Assembly (NCBI RefSeq): GCF_039839375.1
Contig: NZ_JBDOQU010000009.1
Coordinates: 1 to 64,000 of the forward strand
Reading direction: 5' to 3'
DNA: 64,000 nt
Origin: JBDOQU01 sp039839375
GTDB lineage: Bacteria; Pseudomonadota; Alphaproteobacteria; DSM-16000; Inquilinaceae
In this document: positions 61,708 to 64,000 of the stretch, piece by piece
Layout: every line of letters starts with the position of its first letter
Numbering within the stretch: position 1 is the first letter of the stretch
Notes under the pieces: model-generated
Database searches by the model: none
The model's input: only the letters and a program-made list of their open reading frames with translations
Told to the model about the DNA's origin: nothing
Position numbers and translations under genes: made by a program

Positions 61708-63984
61708 CTAATCGGCGGGCACGGAAGTGATGAAGACATATTGGCTGACCGGTTCTTGCCCATGATTCGCAGCGTCTGACGATTCCAGCGCCTGGGCCAG
61801 GGCGGGCAGATAATCGGCGGCCGATTCCACCTCCGCCCTCGGCGTGACGAACAGCGGCGTGGGCGAGCTGATCGCGATCAGCATGTCATCGCCGAAGGGC
61901 GGACCGATCAGATATTCCCGCTCCGCGCCCAGCGCCACCCGCTCGCCGGATGAAACGGCGTTGTCGGGCAGAAGCGGCATCGGGAACAGATGGACGACGT
62001 TGCCTTCCTTGTCGATGAAGCTGACCGACAGGTAGCCGTCGAACAGGCTGGCGTTGGATACGTCGATGAACATTCGCTCGCCGTCGCGATAGGTCAGCGA
62101 CTGGCTGTTTGGCGTGATGGACAGGCCGAAGGTCCCGTCGCGGTCGATGCGGGTGTGGGCGTCCAGGACGTTCAGCACCGCGCAATGGGGCCAGGGCCTG
62201 ACGGCGGGCGTCACGCTGGCCCCGGTCGCGCCGGGAATGCCGGCGATGGCGCTGGAAAGCCGCGCCTTGGCGTCGGCGGACCCTACATAGCCCGACACGC
62301 TGATCCGTCCGGCGGCCGAAACGACGGCGTCCAGGCCGGCGCAGTCGAAGCCGGCGAAAACCCGCTCCGCCGCCTGCTGGATCGCTCCCGGATCGACCGG
62401 CGTCGGCAGGGCGGCGACCTGCGGCTCCTCAGGTTGGGGCTCCGCAATCGGGGGCTCCGCAATTCGGGGCTCCGGCGTCGCGGCCTCCGATATCACGGGC
62501 TCCGGCTCCGGCGCGGGTCCCGGCTCAGGCTCCGGCTGGGCCTCGACGACCGGAACGGGTTCGGGCTCCGGCGGTGCGGCGGTCTCCGGCTCGGGTGTCG
62601 CCGCGACCGGCGCTGTCGGCTCCGGCTCTGGTTCTGGCTCTGGGGCGACGTCGGGGCGCGCGGCCGGTTCGTCATCCGGCAGCAGCGTGGAGGTTTCCTC
62701 CAGCAGTGCCGCAATGTCGCTGGAAGGCTCCGCCGAAGCCGGCTCCGACTCCGGTTCCGGCGCGGCGGGCGTCGCCGTGGTTGGTGGCGTATCGACCGGC
62801 GCGTCCGTAACAGGCTCTTCCGGCGGCTCCACGACGGGCTCGACCGGTCCGGCGACCGGTTCCGTCGTCTCCGGCGTCGCCGTCGCGATCGTTTCCGGTC
62901 CGGCATGGCGCAGGAAGTACCAGCCCGCGCCGCCGGCGGCAGCCAGCAGGGCGACCGCCGCGACGCCGATCATCGCCGCGCTCGACCCTTTCTTCTCCGC
63001 CCTGCCAGCCGGTCGGGACGCCGCGGAAGGCGCGCCCGTGGCCGCCGGACGCTGGTCCTCCTGCCAATCGATCAGATCGTACATCGAGGAGGGGCGGTCG
63101 GCCGGATCGGGCTGCAGCATCGCCGTCAGGCCGGGGATCAGCGTCGGCGGGACGCGGGAGAGGTCGGGCACGGCCCGCCGCGCCTCGACCACCGTGATCG
63201 GCGACTGGCCCATGTCCAGCGGTTCCCCGATCGCCGCCGCGACCAGGACCAGCCCCAGGCTGTAGATGTCCGACGCCGCGCCGACCTTGCCGCCGTACAT
63301 GCCCAGCTGTTCGGGCGACACGTAGGAATACTTGCCCGCGAAATCGTCGCCGATGATGGTCGCGGCCGTCGGGTCCGTCAGCTTGGCGATGCCGAAATCG
63401 ATGATCTTGGCGTTTTCCAGCTTGCCTTCCGGCAGGATGATGTTGTCCGGCGAGATATCGCGGTGAACGATGCCCTTGACGTGCGCCGCGCCCAGCCCCC
63501 CGGCCAGCCGGTCGCGCAGCCGGATGATGTCGCCGGGCGGCAGCGCGCCGTCGCGGATCGTCTCCGCCAGCGACGGGCCGACGACATATTCCATCACCAG
63601 ATAGAGCCGGCCGTCCTCGTCCCGGAACACGCCGTCATAGGCGACGACCGCGTCGTTCCGCACGCTGCGCAGCGATCCCGCTTCACGGCGGAACATGTCC
63701 AGGATCTTCGGGTCGCTGGCCAGCTCCGGCAGGATGACCTTGATCGCGTGCTGGGTTCCCATGTCGGCGTGGGTGGCGCGATAGACCTCTCCCATCCCGC
63801 CACGGGCCAGAAGTTCCTCCACCCTGTAGGTGTGGTTGAGGACGCGTCCGGCCGGAATGGTGCTCTGCCGGCCGCCTTCATCCTGCTTGGGGCTGGGAAT
63901 GGGCGGACGGTTGGAGAATCCCGGCGCCGACGCCAGCCGCGTCGCCTCGTCGTTGCCGCCGTTCCTGTCCTGATCGCCGGTCAT
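61708..63984 (-). CDS. ppkA: T6SS-associated Ser/Thr protein kinase PpkA with DUF4384-like C-terminus
   Basis: The 758-residue protein has a complete Hanks-type kinase domain (~50-310): glycine loop ARGGMGEVYRA, Lys82, catalytic HRD at 174-176 with Asn181, and DFG at 196-198. One membrane helix (336-358, AMIGVAAVALLAAAGGAGWYFL) leads to a ~165-residue periplasmic linker of Pro/Glu repeats. A BON-like segment (~540-600, FDCAGLDAVVSAAGRISVSGYVG) follows, then a DUF4384-like domain (DGERMFIDVSNASLFDGYLSVSFIDKEGNVVHLFP). It probably phosphorylates the FHA protein TagH when an envelope signal reaches the periplasmic part. GGTGGG precedes the ATG. It may be transcribed separately from tssA onward. 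Confidence 0.93.
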   Translation of the reverse strand: MTGDQDRNGGNDEATRLASAPGFSNRPPIPSPKQDEGGRQSTIPAGRVLNHTYRVEELLARGGMGEVYRATHADMGTQHAIKVILPELASDPKILDMFRREAGSLRSVRNDAVVAYDGVFRDEDGRLYLVMEYVVGPSLAETIRDGALPPGDIIRLRDRLAGGLGAAHVKGIVHRDISPDNIILPEGKLENAKIIDFGIAKLTDPTAATIIGDDFAGKYSYVSPEQLGMYGGKVGAASDIYSLGLVLVAAAIGEPLDMGQSPITVVEARRAVPDLSRVPPTLIPGLTAMLQPDPADRPSSMYDLIDWQEDQRPAATGAPSAASRPAGRAEKKGSSAAMIGVAAVALLAAAGGAGWYFLRHAGPETIATATPETTEPVAGPVEPVVEPPEEPVTDAPVDTPPTTATPAAPEPESEPASAEPSSDIAALLEETSTLLPDDEPAARPDVAPEPEPEPEPTAPVAATPEPETAAPPEPEPVPVVEAQPEPEPGPAPEPEPVISEAATPEPRIAEPPIAEPQPEEPQVAALPTPVDPGAIQQAAERVFAGFDCAGLDAVVSAAGRISVSGYVGSADAKARLSSAIAGIPGATGASVTPAVRPWPHCAVLNVLDAHTRIDRDGTFGLSITPNSQSLTYRDGERMFIDVSNASLFDGYLSVSFIDKEGNVVHLFPMPLLPDNAVSSGERVALGAEREYLIGPPFGDDMLIAISSPTPLFVTPRAEVESAADYLPALAQALESSDAANHGQEPVSQYVFITSVPAD

Positions 63985-64000
63985 CCCACCATACCAAGCT

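Overview
The window reads as a chromosomal segment of a GC-rich Alphaproteobacterium. Coding density is high, with many ATGA/GTGA stop-start overlaps. The inositol regulator is of the RpiR type and IolC carries a DUF2090 domain, both familiar from rhizobia and relatives. The genus cannot be fixed from the sequence alone; a Rhodospirillales- or Rhizobiales-like lineage is an inference. No rRNA, tRNA, CRISPR array, insertion sequence or phage gene was seen.

Region 1 (about 0.6-12.9 kb) is a myo-inositol catabolic locus. iolC-iolD-iolE-iolB run leftward. iolG runs divergently rightward and meets an RpiR/SIS regulator (probable IolR) tail to tail. A sugar-type ABC importer (binding protein, permease, single-domain ATPase) and a second Gfo/Idh/MocA dehydrogenase follow. 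Two sites reading AGAA-N6-TTCT, one before iolG and one between the regulator and the importer, look like the shared IolR operator. No iolA/mmsA gene lies in the window. A DUF1428 protein and a small cupin flank the locus.

Region 2 (13.3-21.5 kb) is a leftward operon: gntR, two dipeptide-type ABC ATPases, a solute-binding protein, two permeases and a gamma-glutamyltransferase. It probably imports and cleaves gamma-glutamyl peptides such as glutathione. A perfect 20-bp palindrome just upstream of gntR is the likely operator. Region 3 (21.5-29.1 kb) is a second, split dipeptide-type importer. anmK, two ATPases and an EamA permease run left; a binding protein and two permeases run right. The anmK link suggests uptake of cell-wall-derived muropeptides.

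Region 4 (29.2-33.7 kb) is a two-partner secretion pair: a TpsA exoprotein with the secretion domain and its TpsB outer-membrane transporter.

Region 5 (33.7-64 kb) is a complete type VI secretion system, almost entirely leftward. All 13 core genes tssA to tssM are present, with PAAR, TagF, TagJ/ImpE, an FHA protein, a PP2C phosphatase and a PpkA-type kinase. The regulatory genes sit at both ends. Inside is a lower-GC cargo island behind vgrG. It holds two genes without recognised function, one with a C-terminal motif that I recall from plant IQM proteins. The first ~150 codons of clpV are also AT-rich, as if exchanged by recombination. Next to the PAAR gene, but on the opposite strand, is an unusual membrane protein that joins a degenerate FHA-like domain to an HExxH metalloprotease-like domain.
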